In this document: positions 53,488 to 63,286 of the stretch, one piece after another | Numbering within the stretch: position 1 is the first letter of the stretch | Layout: the number at the start of each line of letters is the position of its first letter | From: CAWCPR01 sp963797475 | GTDB taxonomy: Bacteria > Chloroflexota > Anaerolineae > Anaerolineales > UBA4823 | Reading direction: 5' to 3' | DNA: 64,000 nucleotides | Assembly: GCA_963797475.1 (NCBI GenBank) | Contig: CAWCPR010000020.1 | Coordinates: forward strand, 127,082-191,081 | The notes under the pieces: model-generated | What the model was told of the DNA's origin: nothing | Database searches by the model: none | Seen by the model: only the letters and a program-made list of their open reading frames with translations | Made by a program: the position numbers and the translations under genes

Positions 53488-53521
53488 CTCTTTCTACAGA
53501 ATTGCAGGATGAACCACTTTT

Positions 53522-53553
53522 GGGGCGCCGTACAAAGGATGTACCACCGCCCC
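53522..53553. terminator. Hairpin after korB, possible terminator
   Basis: GGGGCG / CGCCCC arms (53522-53527 and 53548-53553) with inner GTACA / TGTAC pairing form a strong hairpin. No long T run follows, so termination is not certain. Confidence 0.4.
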
Positions 53554-53662
53554 GAAATTCTATTAATCGGAAACAGTCGATCCAACCTGCAAGTAAACCT
53601 TGCAAAACCGCATGCTTGGGACAAACAAGATTGAATAACCCTGTGGAGAATAACCGGTTCAA

Positions 53663-53671
53663 TGGTATAAT
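53663..53671 (+). promoter_or_regulatory. Extended -10 promoter of the mreBCD-PBP2 operon
   Basis: TGGTATAAT: perfect -10 with a TGn extension and no clear -35. It would give a leader of about 70 bases to the mreB start. Confidence 0.55.
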
Positions 53672-53745
53672 CCAACGCGAAATTTTCATGGGTGGTTTTT
53701 TTAACCGGCCCTTAAAAATCTCTACAGAGTGCGAAGGAGCCCAAG

Positions 53746-54813
53746 TTGGCTTTCAATCCCCTAAACTGGCTATTAGGGTTTTTTTCACTAGACATCGGCA
53801 TTGACTTAGGCACAGCGAACACTCTGGTCAATGTTCGTGGAAAAGGCATTACGATCAATGAACCCTCCTGGGTAGCTATCGATAAACGGACTCGACAGCC
53901 CCTGGCAATTGGCGCTGAGGCGAAAGAGATGGTTGGACGAACGCCCGCGAACGTAATCGCAGTTCGTCCCTTGCGTGATGGCGTGATTTCAGAGTTTGAG
54001 ATTACCCAGGCCATGCTCGAATATTTCATCGGCAAGGCCCACGAGCAAAGCATCGTTCCGGTGCCTCGCCCGAGAGTGGTGATCGGAATCCCATCCGGCG
54101 TTACCGAGGTTGAAAAAAGAGCAGTGTATGACGCAGCCATGTCTGCCGGCGCTCGTGAAGTCGGTTTGATCGAGGAGCCGGTTGCAGCAGCACTAGGGGC
54201 TGGATTGCCCGTCGCAGAAATACGCGGCAGCATGATCGTCGATATCGGCGGAGGCACTTCCGAGGTTGCTGTGATGTCGATGGGAGGCATAGTCGTTTCA
54301 CGGTCACTGCGCGTCGCAGGAGACGAAATGGACGAGGACATCGTCCAATTTATGCGCAACAAATACAATCTTGCCATCGGTGAACGCATGGGTGAGCAGG
54401 CAAAGATCAACATCGGGTCTGCTTATCATCTTCAAGAAGAAAAGACGATGCTCTTGCGCGGTCGCAACCTCATTACCGGCCTGCCCGAAGGGATCGAAGT
54501 CTCGTCCGTCGAAATTCGTGAGGCGATTTCTGGTTCAGTGCAAACAATTATTGATACAATTAAGGACGCGTTGGACGAAGCTCCGCCAGAAATCATTGCC
54601 GATCTCATGGATGTCGGTATCTGCCTGGCTGGTGGCGGGGCCTTGCTGCAAAACCTGGACAAACGCCTGGTTGAAGAATTGCATGTTCGCGTCTGGGTCG
54701 CCGAAGATCCTATGAGTTGTGTCGCCCGCGGCGCCGGCATGATTTTAGAAAATTATGAAGCATTAAGACGTTTGCTGGTTGGTCTGGAGCGTGGCAGCAC
54801 CCGCCATGCTTGA
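53746..54813 (+). CDS. mreB: Rod shape-determining protein MreB
   Basis: A 355-residue actin-like protein organising lateral cell-wall synthesis. Nucleotide-binding segments are clear: DIGIDLGTANTLVNVRGKGI (phosphate 1), VDIGGGTSEVAVMSMGGI (phosphate 2), and CLAGGGALLQNLDKRL (adenosine). TTG start with GAAGGAG upstream. The N-terminal amphipathic FNPLNWLLGFF is longer than usual and may bind the membrane. First gene of mreB-mreC-mreD-mrdA. Confidence 0.96.
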   Translation: MAFNPLNWLLGFFSLDIGIDLGTANTLVNVRGKGITINEPSWVAIDKRTRQPLAIGAEAKEMVGRTPANVIAVRPLRDGVISEFEITQAMLEYFIGKAHEQSIVPVPRPRVVIGIPSGVTEVEKRAVYDAAMSAGAREVGLIEEPVAAALGAGLPVAEIRGSMIVDIGGGTSEVAVMSMGGIVVSRSLRVAGDEMDEDIVQFMRNKYNLAIGERMGEQAKINIGSAYHLQEEKTMLLRGRNLITGLPEGIEVSSVEIREAISGSVQTIIDTIKDALDEAPPEIIADLMDVGICLAGGGALLQNLDKRLVEELHVRVWVAEDPMSCVARGAGMILENYEALRRLLVGLERGSTRHA

Positions 54814-54916
54814 GGTTGATTCTGCTTCTACCAGCCGCCAGTGAATCCGAATAGCGAGGCTCTAAAATCTCTTGTATCTTTTGGAGGTGGATCCTCGCAA
54901 AGAACCTTATTATGCA

Positions 54917-55768
54917 ATGAATACCACTCCTACTCGTACGTCTTTGCAGACGGTAGTTTTGGCCTTGGTCATCGCAGGCTTGATTTTACTCGCCCTGGGT
55001 GGCTACCTGACCCCGGTATCTCGCTACGTCTTATCACCCTTGGTAACTGCCCAAACCTGGTTAGCAACCCGCTATAGGGCAATCCAAAGCTTCGTCTCAG
55101 CACCCCAGGATCTTACTCGTCTCCGGCAGCAAAATGTTGAATTAGAAGCCCAGGTTTCACGCCTTGAAGCTGAAATCATAGATTTACAACAGCAGTTATC
55201 GGAGACGCACATCCTTTCCGCCCTGGTAGATTTTGCGCGAGTGCACCCGGAAAACCGCACCCTGGCTGCTGCGATCATTGGGCGAGACCCCAGCCCATTC
55301 TTGCAATATCTCATTATCAACCGCGGCTCCGACGATGGTCTTCGCCGCGGTATGCCGGTCGTCACTCAGCAAGGGCTTGTCGGTCGTATCTCGAAGGTAA
55401 CTGCCGGCGCTGCGACTGTTCAGCTAATCACCGATTCAAGCTCAATTGTAAATGTCAGGCTGGAACCATCCAGGGCTGAAGCGGTCTTGAACGGGCAAAT
55501 CACTGGTGAACTCTCCCTCGAGATGATCCCTCAGGCGGCAGAAGTCCAGGTCGGCGACCTGGTATTAACCTCCGGGCTGGGTGGGAACTACCCATCCAAT
55601 ATCCTGATTGGCCAGATCACAGGCGTCCGGCGTCGAGATTATGATATTTTCCAGAGCGCCTCGATCCAACCTGTTGTAGATTTTTCGCAACTGGAGATCG
55701 TTCTGGTCATCACGAATTTTCGACCGGTGGATATTTCACCGCTTATCCCCGAGTCGAATGCACCTTAA
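54917..55768 (+). CDS. mreC: Rod shape-determining protein MreC
   Basis: A 283-residue MreC with one N-terminal transmembrane helix (about 12-30), a coiled coil (RQQNVELEAQVSRLEAEIID), and the beta-rich extracytoplasmic domain (RDPSPFLQYLIINRGSDDGL, GLVGRISKVTAGAATVQLIT, LEIVLVITNF). It links MreB to the wall-synthesis enzymes. The ATG at 54917 fits the membrane helix; in-frame upstream TTG codons would add a short charged segment. Confidence 0.9.
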   Translation: MNTTPTRTSLQTVVLALVIAGLILLALGGYLTPVSRYVLSPLVTAQTWLATRYRAIQSFVSAPQDLTRLRQQNVELEAQVSRLEAEIIDLQQQLSETHILSALVDFARVHPENRTLAAAIIGRDPSPFLQYLIINRGSDDGLRRGMPVVTQQGLVGRISKVTAGAATVQLITDSSSIVNVRLEPSRAEAVLNGQITGELSLEMIPQAAEVQVGDLVLTSGLGGNYPSNILIGQITGVRRRDYDIFQSASIQPVVDFSQLEIVLVITNFRPVDISPLIPESNAP

Positions 55769-55842
55769 GCGCTGGAAATGAGGCGAGATAGAAGATTACG
55801 GCTCGATTCCAAACCGCGTACCTCCAGAGATACCCCGGCTGA

Positions 55843-56343
55843 ATGGCTACCCTGATCGCCCTACCCATTCTCAGCCTGCTGTTGATCTTCCAGACCGCGG
55901 TTACCAGCCAGATGCCCCTGCTGCATGGGACGCCTGACCTGGTTCTCCTGGGAGTGATCGCCTGGGCGTTGCAGAAGCGTGTGCAGACCGCCTGGCGATG
56001 GAGTATAATCGCCGGATTATTGGTTGGCTTTGTCTCTGCGCTGCCGTTTGGAACGGCTATCCTTGGATACCTGTTAGCCACCGGGTTTACCTTGCTGCTA
56101 AGGCAAAGAGTGTGGCAGGTGCCGATATTCGCGATGTTTATCGCCACTTTTTTAGGGACTGTGATTACCCATGCGATTTCCTTCTCTGCTTTACGCTTGT
56201 TTGGAGATCCTCTTCCTTTATGGGAAGCATTGAACCTGATCACCCTTCCCAGCTTATTATTGAACCTGCTGTTAGCGATACCGCTTTATGCTTTAATCGG
56301 AGACCTGGCAAGCTGGCTATACCCTGAAGAGTTAGAAGTCTGA
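55843..56343 (+). CDS. mreD: Rod shape-determining protein MreD
   Basis: A 166-residue protein with about five membrane helices, the size and topology of MreD: LLLIFQTAVTSQMPLLHGTP, LGVIAWALQKRVQTAWRW, then hydrophobic stretches. Sequence similarity in the family is weak; identification relies on hydropathy and position between mreC and the PBP2 gene. Confidence 0.85.
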   Translation: MATLIALPILSLLLIFQTAVTSQMPLLHGTPDLVLLGVIAWALQKRVQTAWRWSIIAGLLVGFVSALPFGTAILGYLLATGFTLLLRQRVWQVPIFAMFIATFLGTVITHAISFSALRLFGDPLPLWEALNLITLPSLLLNLLLAIPLYALIGDLASWLYPEELEV

Positions 56344-56415
56344 CTTAGCCTCAGACATTACAGATAGCAAATTGACTGGTAAACACACAGAAACATTATT
56401 CTTGAGCTCTAAACC

Positions 56416-58557
56416 ATGAATGGATCACCACACCTACAAAACAAGGTTGAATCCTGGAGGGTTTACGCTTTATTCGGTATTCTCGGATTGGTTTTCCTTA
56501 TTTTCGTCGGTAAACTTTTCAAGTTACAGGTTTTGGAAAACCAGTCCTGGACCGCTAAAGCCGCAGAAAACAGCACCCGCGAAATCAATATCCCCGCCAT
56601 GCGGGGAATTATCTATGACCGGAATGGGATCGTACTCGCCCGTAACGTTGCATCCTACAATGTTGTCATTACTGCCGCAGACCTGCCCGACGACCCAGGT
56701 GCAGTTCAAACCATCTTTCGCCAGCTTTCCGCATTAATTGATGTGCCGGTCAACCGGGGAGAGTTAAGCCAGGAAGATCCCTATGTTCCGTGTGTCTCCG
56801 ATCATGGGATTTCCCAGATTGTGGAATATGGCCAATCTTCCACGCCCTATTCGCCAGTGAAAATCAAGTGTGATATCAATGAGAATACGGCGATGATCTT
56901 GCAAGAAAGAGCAGTAGATTGGCCCGGCGTTTCGGTTGAAATTCAACCGATCCGCGAATACCCCACCGGCTCGCTGACCGCTTCGATTGTCGGATTCCTC
57001 GGTCCTATACCTGCCAGCCAGGAGCAGGAATTCCTGGCGCAAGGAATGGATCCAAACCGGGATAAAGTGGGCTATGCAGGCCTGGAACTGCAATATCAAG
57101 ATGTCCTATCGGGTAAGAACGGTTCGCGCACAGTTATGGTGGATGTGGGCGGTAAGGCCTTAGATCCTGTCTCATCCCCAATATCTCCTACCCCGGGCCT
57201 TAGCCTTCGATTGACGATCGATACGCGTTTGCAACAAGCCGCCGAAGCGATTTTCAAGAAAGAAATCGACGAATGGAATACATACTTTAACAAGCTGGTT
57301 TATACCAGCGGAGTTATCATCGCTTTGAACCCCCAAACCGGCGAAGTTCTGGCAATGGTCTCTTATCCTTCTTACGAGAACAATCGCATGGCGCGCATCA
57401 TCCCCTCCTATTACTACGACCAGTTGATACAGGATCCAACCAATCCGCTGTTAAATCATGCGGTAGGGGATGTTCTGCCGGCCGGTTCGGTTTTCAAATT
57501 GGTCACCGGTGTGGGGGCTCTAAATGAAGGCGTGGTTACTCCGGATCAACAGATCGAGACCCCTGGCGTGTTGATCGTCACCGAGAAATACTACGCCAAC
57601 GATCAGGGGGTGCCAAGACAATTCGTTGACTGGAACCGGGCCGGGTTCGGCCACCTGGATTTTGTGCACTGCCTGTCCAATTCGAGTAATGTCTGTTTCT
57701 ATAAACTCGGGGGAGGCTACAAAGATGAAATTCCGAACGGCGGCCTTGGGATTTGCCGCCTCGGGACGTACGCAGCCGCGATGGGTTATGGAAAGGCGCC
57801 CGGGATCGGTTTGCCGGACGAACAAGACGGTCTTATCCCCGATCCTACCTGGAAGCGCATCAACCAGGGTGAAAGCTGGTCGTCCGGAGACACCTACATC
57901 TCCAGTGTAGGCCAGGGCTATGATCTGGCGACGCCCATCCAGGTCCTGCTCTCGGCCTCGGTCGTCGCCGACGATGGAAAGTTCATGCAGCCAACGCTGA
58001 TCCGTGAAGTGCTGGATGGTGAGGGAAACGTGGTCCCAGCGTACCTGGATGCGGATGGTAATATCACGACCGACCCAAATAAAGCTGTTCGACAGCTCTC
58101 GCCGTTCCAACCCACGATGAAATGGGATATTACGACAGATCCCGTGATCCAGGAATTCAACGAAACCACGATCCGCGGTTGTGAACCGATCGAGGGACAA
58201 AAGAAAACCGTCCAACCCTGGGTGCTGCAGAAAGTTCAAGAGGGCATGCGGCTGGCTGTCACAGAAGGGACTCTTGCAGACGTGTTCGAAGGCAGCACCA
58301 TCGTCGCCGCCGGAAAAACAGGCACTGCGGAATATTGTGACAAATATGCTGCTGCGAAAAATATCTGCACCTACGGCAATTGGCCTACCCATGCCTGGAC
58401 GATTGGGTTCGCCCCGTACGATAATCCGGAGATCGCCGTCGTCGCGTTTGTGTACAACGGCGGTGAAGGGTCGAGTGTGGCTGGTCCAATGATCCGCCAG
58501 GTGCTCGAATCCTATTTCGAGCTGAAAGCGATCGATAATGCGTTCCAGACACCCTAA
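56416..58557 (+). CDS. mrdA: Penicillin-binding protein 2
   Basis: A 713-residue class B PBP, the transpeptidase of the elongasome. One N-terminal membrane helix (about 15-37), the dimerisation domain (REINIPAMRGIIYDRNGIVLA), and the transpeptidase domain with SXXK in AGSVFKLVTG, SxN in CLSNSSNVCF, and KTG in AGKTGTAEYC. Insertions rich in Cys (CVSDHG, GICRLG, CDKYAAAKNICTYG) are unusual and may form disulfides. It is followed by rodA only after minCDE. Confidence 0.93.
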   Translation: MNGSPHLQNKVESWRVYALFGILGLVFLIFVGKLFKLQVLENQSWTAKAAENSTREINIPAMRGIIYDRNGIVLARNVASYNVVITAADLPDDPGAVQTIFRQLSALIDVPVNRGELSQEDPYVPCVSDHGISQIVEYGQSSTPYSPVKIKCDINENTAMILQERAVDWPGVSVEIQPIREYPTGSLTASIVGFLGPIPASQEQEFLAQGMDPNRDKVGYAGLELQYQDVLSGKNGSRTVMVDVGGKALDPVSSPISPTPGLSLRLTIDTRLQQAAEAIFKKEIDEWNTYFNKLVYTSGVIIALNPQTGEVLAMVSYPSYENNRMARIIPSYYYDQLIQDPTNPLLNHAVGDVLPAGSVFKLVTGVGALNEGVVTPDQQIETPGVLIVTEKYYANDQGVPRQFVDWNRAGFGHLDFVHCLSNSSNVCFYKLGGGYKDEIPNGGLGICRLGTYAAAMGYGKAPGIGLPDEQDGLIPDPTWKRINQGESWSSGDTYISSVGQGYDLATPIQVLLSASVVADDGKFMQPTLIREVLDGEGNVVPAYLDADGNITTDPNKAVRQLSPFQPTMKWDITTDPVIQEFNETTIRGCEPIEGQKKTVQPWVLQKVQEGMRLAVTEGTLADVFEGSTIVAAGKTGTAEYCDKYAAAKNICTYGNWPTHAWTIGFAPYDNPEIAVVAFVYNGGEGSSVAGPMIRQVLESYFELKAIDNAFQTP

Positions 58558-58564
58558 AGGTTCA

Positions 58565-58573
58565 TGCTATAAT
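58565..58573 (+). promoter_or_regulatory. Extended -10 promoter of the minCDE-rodA genes
   Basis: TGCTATAAT, a consensus -10 with TGn extension, begins eight bases after the PBP2 stop codon; no good -35. The minC leader would be about 145 bases. Confidence 0.5.
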
Positions 58574-58723
58574 CACGGCGTGAAGCGGCCCAACGAGTTG
58601 TCAACAATTTTACCCGGCAGAAAAACCACCATGGTTCTAAGCTCAGGCGCGGTCGATCCCGGAAAACCAGGCTGCATTCGAAGGTATTTTAGAAACCTTG
58701 AGCCGTTCACAAACAGGTAGTCC

Positions 58724-59449
58724 TTGAGCAATCAACCATCGGACCGGCTGGCAAAAGAAGAAAAGCGCCCTAAAATCCAGATTAAAGGGATTCGCGAAGG
58801 GTTGTTGATCTCAGTTGGAGACGAGGGCACATGGACAGAGGTCCAACAAACTCTCTTAGAACACATCGACAGCCAGCTTGAATTTTTGCGAGGCGCGAAG
58901 CTGGCCCTAGAAGTTGGAAATCATGTGATCAAAGCGGCTGAGATGGGCCACTTGCGTAGCTTGATCTCCGATCGCGAGCTCACGCTCTGGGCGGTGATGA
59001 GCAATTCGCCGATGACCATTCAAACCGCCCAGACCCTGGGGCTTGCAACTCGCATCTCCCGCCCGCGTCCGGATTCGCCGCCCTCCCGCGCCGAAACCAG
59101 CCCGCGTGAGGGAGAAGAAGCGATCCTGGTCCAACGCACATTACGGTCAGGCTTTCGTTTGCAGAACGCCGGGCATGTGGTCATCGTTGGGGATATCAAC
59201 CCAGGAGCTGAGATCATCGCTGGTGGAAATGTGATTGTTTGGGGACGCTTGCGAGGGATGGTTCACGCAGGGGCGGAAGGCGACGAGAACGCAGTGGTGT
59301 GCGCGCTGGATCTTTCCCCCACGCAACTTCGCATCGCGGGTAAAATTGCCATCACTCCCCAAAGGCGCGGCAAACCCCAGCCGGAATTGGCGCGGCTGGA
59401 AAACGGGCAGGTCATCGCTGAACCATGGAATCCGAAGAAAGGCAAATAA
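58724..59449 (+). CDS. minC: Septum site-determining protein MinC
   Basis: A 241-residue FtsZ inhibitor. The N-terminal domain (about 15-105: KIQIKGIREGLLISVGDEGT) is followed by a charged linker and the C-terminal beta-helix (about 130-225: NAGHVVIVGDINPGAEIIAG, WGRLRGMVHAGAEGDENAVV). TTG start. The next gene is minD, so the Min system is complete. Confidence 0.92.
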   Translation: MSNQPSDRLAKEEKRPKIQIKGIREGLLISVGDEGTWTEVQQTLLEHIDSQLEFLRGAKLALEVGNHVIKAAEMGHLRSLISDRELTLWAVMSNSPMTIQTAQTLGLATRISRPRPDSPPSRAETSPREGEEAILVQRTLRSGFRLQNAGHVVIVGDINPGAEIIAGGNVIVWGRLRGMVHAGAEGDENAVVCALDLSPTQLRIAGKIAITPQRRGKPQPELARLENGQVIAEPWNPKKGK

Positions 59450-59538
59450 CCCTTTCACGATTTACGCCTGGCGTTACCGAATTACGAAGGGAACGCTAAA
59501 CGTAAGGCGTGAAAAACACCATGGAACGGGGCACATTT

Positions 59539-60341
59539 ATGACAGGGAAAGTCGTCACAGTCACATCTGGCAAAGGCGGTGTGGGCAAAACAACCGCGAC
59601 TGCCAACATTGGGGCTGCTTTGGCAGCCGTCGGAAATAAAGTTGTCTGCATCGATGCTGATATCGGTCTGAGAAACCTGGACGTCGTTTTGGGGCTTGAG
59701 AACCGTATTGTCTACGACCTGGTAGATGTCGTCGAAGGACGCTGCCGATTACGCCAGGCCCTCATTCGTGATAAGCGCCTGCCAGAATTATTCTTGATCC
59801 CTGCGGCCCAGACGCGCGACAAAAGCGCAGTGTCGCCAAGTGACATGGTGCGGCTGTGTGATGACCTGCGCCAGGATTTCGATTGGATCATCATCAACTC
59901 ACCTGCAGGATCGAGCGCGGCTTTCGCAATGCTTTAGCGCCAGCGAATATCGTTCTCGTAGTGACCAATCCGGAGGTGTCAGCAGTTCGTGACGCCGATC
60001 GCATTATCGGGTTGGTAGAGGCTGAAGAGAAAGGTCCGGCGCGCCTTGTAATTAACCGCATTAAGCCCAGCATGGTACGGCGCGGTGAAATGCTCTCGGC
60101 AGATGATGTGTTGGAACTGCTCGCTGTCGAATTAATCGGGATGGTGCCGGATGATGAGAATGTTATCACCAGCACGAACCGAGGATTGCCCATCGTAATG
60201 GATGGTCGCAGCAAAGCCGGGCAGGCGTTTCGGAACATTGCCCGCCGGTTACAAGGTGAAGAGGTTCCATTCCTCTCGCTGGATGATGAGGGTGGCTTGT
60301 TTGGTCGCCTGGCGCGCTTAATTCGCCCAGGAGGTGATTAA
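59539..60341 (+). CDS. minD: Septum site-determining protein MinD, interrupted by a 1-base deletion
   Basis: A ParA-type ATPase of about 267 residues after correction. The deviant Walker A motif TSGKGGVGKTTATAN begins near residue 9; DADIGLRNLDVVLGLENRIV follows. The Walker B region reads IIINSPAG, with Asn where Asp is normal. Just after it one G is missing (GG instead of GGG near 59910), so the expected SPAGIERGFRNALAPA is shifted; the remaining frame restores family sequence (NIVLVVTNPEVSAVRDADR). The amphipathic membrane-targeting C-terminus GGLFGRLARLIRPGGD is present. A sequencing error is the simplest explanation. Confidence 0.88.
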
Positions 60342-60342
60342 G

Positions 60343-60612
60343 ATGAGCAGCTTTTTGGACCGCCTATTAGGACGCGACACGAAGAGCGCCCACATGGCCA
60401 AGGAGCGCATGAAACTGGTGTTAATCCACGACCGTACGGATTTGACGCCAGGCGCCTTGGAGTCCTTGAAAGATGAGCTGATCGAGGTCATTTCCCGTCA
60501 CATTGAAATTGACCCAAATGCTGTGCGCATCGATATGACCCAGGAAGGGCGCGAGCAGCGTTTGATTGCGGATATTCCTTTACGGACCGTGCGTAAAAGG
60601 CGAACTGGCTAG
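60343..60612 (+). CDS. minE: Cell division topological specificity factor MinE
   Basis: An 89-residue MinE. It starts one base after the minD stop codon, with GGAGGTGA upstream. Features: SFLDRLLGRDTKS at the N-terminal membrane-targeting part, AKERMKLVLIHDRTDLTPG (anti-MinCD helix) and the dimerisation domain VISRHIEIDPNAVRIDM. Together with MinC and MinD it should form the pole-to-pole or ring-like oscillator. Confidence 0.93.
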   Translation: MSSFLDRLLGRDTKSAHMAKERMKLVLIHDRTDLTPGALESLKDELIEVISRHIEIDPNAVRIDMTQEGREQRLIADIPLRTVRKRRTG

Positions 60613-60685
60613 GAAATCAGGAGAACATTTCTCGGGGTTGCTTGAACGACAAAGGCATCTCCATAAGAATTGTTGCAAAAAGTTT

Positions 60686-61819
60686 ATGCGTGAAACAACG
60701 ACTACAACAACCTGGCGCCATTTTGACTTCTGGTTGCTGGGCGCGGTGGCGCTGCTGGTGATTTTTGGCATAACAATGATCCGGTCTGCAGTCGCCGGAA
60801 ATATTGAGCTGGCCCAATTGGATCTTGTGCGCCGGCAAATCATTTTCGCTGTGGCAGGTTTCGCGGTGATCCTGATGGTAACCGCCATCGATTATCACCT
60901 GTGGGCCTCGATCAGCCAGACGATGTACCTGGCTACGGCTGGCATCCTGGCGATCCTCTTTGCGGCTGGCTCGGCTTTGTACGGCTCTGCCCGCTGGTTC
61001 GACACCGGGGTGATCTTGATCCAGCCCTCCGAGATCGCCAAAATCGTAATCATCCTGGTCCTGGCAGAATTTTTCACCCGTCACAAGGACCAGATTGGCG
61101 AGCTCAAGTGGGTGATACGCAGTTTCTTGATGACGATGGGGATCACCATTTGGATTCTGCTCCAACCGAATTTAAGCACTTCCCTGGTGATGATCGTAAT
61201 CTGGCTTGCTTTGCTTTGGGCAGGCGGTCTGCGGGTGAAACATTTAATGGCATTTTCTGGGGCAAGCCTGGCAGGTATACTCGCCGGCTTTCCTTTACTG
61301 GTGAAGTTTAAGATTATTCACGATTACCAGCTTGCCCGAATTACGAATTTTCTCTTTCCCGATCCAAATGCCAGCTACGGTGACACCTACAATATCCAGC
61401 AGGCGCTGATCAGCATCGGCTCCGGCGGGTGGTTTGGCGAGGGGTACGGGCATGGTACCCAGGTGCAACTGCGCTTTCTAAAAGTACGCCATTCAGACTA
61501 TATTTTCTCGGCGATGGCGCAGGAATTCGGATTCGTGGGCACCGTCTTAGTGGTCATCGTTTTTCTATTTGTGATCTATCGCTGTCTGCGAGCAGCCCGC
61601 CTTTCCAGGGACACATTTGGTTCGTTGATTGCGTTTGGAGTGGCCATTCTGCTCACATTCCAGGCGATGGTGAATATTGGGGTCAATCTGAATATGCTCC
61701 CGGCAACTGGCCTGACTCTACCCTTCGTGAGTTATGGCGGCAGCTCTTTGCTTTCCACGCTCCTGGGCATTGGATTGGTGGAAAGCGTCATTTTACGGCA
61801 CAAAGCCCTTGAATTTTAA
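60686..61819 (+). CDS. rodA: Peptidoglycan glycosyltransferase RodA/FtsW
   Basis: A 377-residue SEDS protein with about 10 membrane helices. Family motifs include HRQ-like membrane loops, ILIQPSEIAKIVIILVLAEF, LLQPNLSTSLVMIVIWLAL, the catalytic-loop region INTYIIQQA-like (YNIQQALISIGSGGWFGEGYG) and GLTLPFVSYGGSSLLSTLLG. The Met at 60686 is chosen because residues before it would not fit the family. As PBP2's partner it belongs to the elongasome; position after minE links wall synthesis and division. Confidence 0.9.
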   Translation: MRETTTTTTWRHFDFWLLGAVALLVIFGITMIRSAVAGNIELAQLDLVRRQIIFAVAGFAVILMVTAIDYHLWASISQTMYLATAGILAILFAAGSALYGSARWFDTGVILIQPSEIAKIVIILVLAEFFTRHKDQIGELKWVIRSFLMTMGITIWILLQPNLSTSLVMIVIWLALLWAGGLRVKHLMAFSGASLAGILAGFPLLVKFKIIHDYQLARITNFLFPDPNASYGDTYNIQQALISIGSGGWFGEGYGHGTQVQLRFLKVRHSDYIFSAMAQEFGFVGTVLVVIVFLFVIYRCLRAARLSRDTFGSLIAFGVAILLTFQAMVNIGVNLNMLPATGLTLPFVSYGGSSLLSTLLGIGLVESVILRHKALEF

Positions 61820-61837
61820 GCGCACACCGGAGAATCT

Positions 61838-63286
61838 ATGGGCTATTCCAACCTTCCTGCACGCGTGCGTTATGCACCTTCACCAACAGGCCGCCTTCAT
61901 CTGGGCGGCGCCCGGACAGCACTGTATGATTATCTGCTGGCGCGCCAGACCGGCGGTCAGTTCATTCTGCGTCTTGAAGACACCGATCGCAAGCGTTATA
62001 TCCCTGGGGCAGAGGCTGAACTGGAACAAGGTCTTCATTGGCTGGGCCTCTATTGGGATGAGGGCTTCGATATCGGCGGTCCTTATGCCCCTTATCGCCA
62101 ATCTGACCGAAAGGAAATCTATTTAGAGCACGCCAGGGTCTTGATCGAAAAGGGCGACGCGTACTACTGCTTTTGTTCCCCCGAACGCCTGGAGCGTATC
62201 CGCAGAGAACAGCAAAAACGTAAGGAGCCTCAACTTTATGATGGCACCTGCCGGCGATTGGACCTTGGCGAGGCCGCAGCTCGTGTCGCAGCAGGCGAAC
62301 CACACGTAATCCGCTTCAAAATGCCAAAAGAGGGTTCCATCACTGTCCACGATCGCCTGCGCGGAGACATTACCGTGGAAAACCGCACGCTGGACGATTA
62401 CATCATTGTGAAATCAGACGGCCTGGCCCTCTACCACCTGGCAGCGATTGTGGATGACCACCTGATGGGAATCACACACGTCATGCGCAGCTCTGAATGG
62501 CTGCCGACCTTCCCTCTACATGTCCACATCATCCGGGCATTCGGATGGGATGAGCCGGAATGGGTCCATCTTTCAATCTTTCTAAAACCGAGCGGTAAAG
62601 GCAAGATGAGTAAGAGGGACACTTCTCAATTCACGCAAGATGGTTATTCCAACTTTATCAATGACCTGGGAGACCTGGGATATGTCCCTGAGGCAGTGGT
62701 TAACTGGATCGCCCTGATGGGCTGGAGTTACGATGACCACACCGAATTTTTTACGATGGAAGACCTCATCCAGAAATTTAGCCTTGACCGGTTAAATCCC
62801 TCTCCAGCCGCCATCAATTTCTCAAAGCTGGATCATTTTAACGGTCTGCATATCCGCAATCTCCCGGTGCCGGTGTTGGCAGAGCGGGTTAAACCGTTTC
62901 TGGAGAAAGCCGGATTGGTGGTGGAAGACGAGAAACTCTTAAAGATCATCCCGATCATTCAGGAGCGAATTGGCACGCTGGATGAGGCCACCCGGTTTGC
63001 CGGCTTCTTCTTCGAAGATGACGTGCATCCAGCGCCAGAAGATCTGGTTGGAAAGAAAATCTCACCCGCGAAATCGGTAGAGGCTGCTCGTCGCGCTTAT
63101 CAAATTCTAGAAAATATACCGGAATTTTCACATGAAGCGGCTGAGCAACCCCTGCGGGATCTGGCGGACGAGCTTGGCCTGAAAGCAGGACAGTTGTTTG
63201 GTATCCTGCGCGTTGCGGTTACCGGACAGACCGTAAGCCCTCCATTACTGGAGAGTATGGCGATCATCGGAAAAGAGAAAGTGTAA
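61838..63286 (+). CDS. gltX: Glutamyl-tRNA synthetase
   Basis: A 482-residue class I aminoacyl-tRNA synthetase. HIGH-type motif PSPTGRLHLGGARTALYDYL, ligand-binding LEDTDRKRYIPGAEAELEQ, the KMSKS-type GKMSKRDTSQF, and helical anticodon-binding domains. The C-terminus stops at ESMAIIGKEKV, where relatives usually extend a few more residues, exactly where the sequence changes into the AAA fragment. So gltX may be truncated by a few residues by the junction. Confidence 0.94.
   Translation: MGYSNLPARVRYAPSPTGRLHLGGARTALYDYLLARQTGGQFILRLEDTDRKRYIPGAEAELEQGLHWLGLYWDEGFDIGGPYAPYRQSDRKEIYLEHARVLIEKGDAYYCFCSPERLERIRREQQKRKEPQLYDGTCRRLDLGEAAARVAAGEPHVIRFKMPKEGSITVHDRLRGDITVENRTLDDYIIVKSDGLALYHLAAIVDDHLMGITHVMRSSEWLPTFPLHVHIIRAFGWDEPEWVHLSIFLKPSGKGKMSKRDTSQFTQDGYSNFINDLGDLGYVPEAVVNWIALMGWSYDDHTEFFTMEDLIQKFSLDRLNPSPAAINFSKLDHFNGLHIRNLPVPVLAERVKPFLEKAGLVVEDEKLLKIIPIIQERIGTLDEATRFAGFFFEDDVHPAPEDLVGKKISPAKSVEAARRAYQILENIPEFSHEAAEQPLRDLADELGLKAGQLFGILRVAVTGQTVSPPLLESMAIIGKEKV

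Noticed and set aside
53712..54413. Long minus-strand frame over mreB
   Set aside because: The plus strand is unambiguous MreB; the antisense translation is low-complexity in Ser/Arg/Pro and matches nothing known to me.
59880..59940. Programmed ribosomal frameshift in minD
   Set aside because: No slippery heptamer or downstream structure is seen, and a single missing G restores the normal family sequence.
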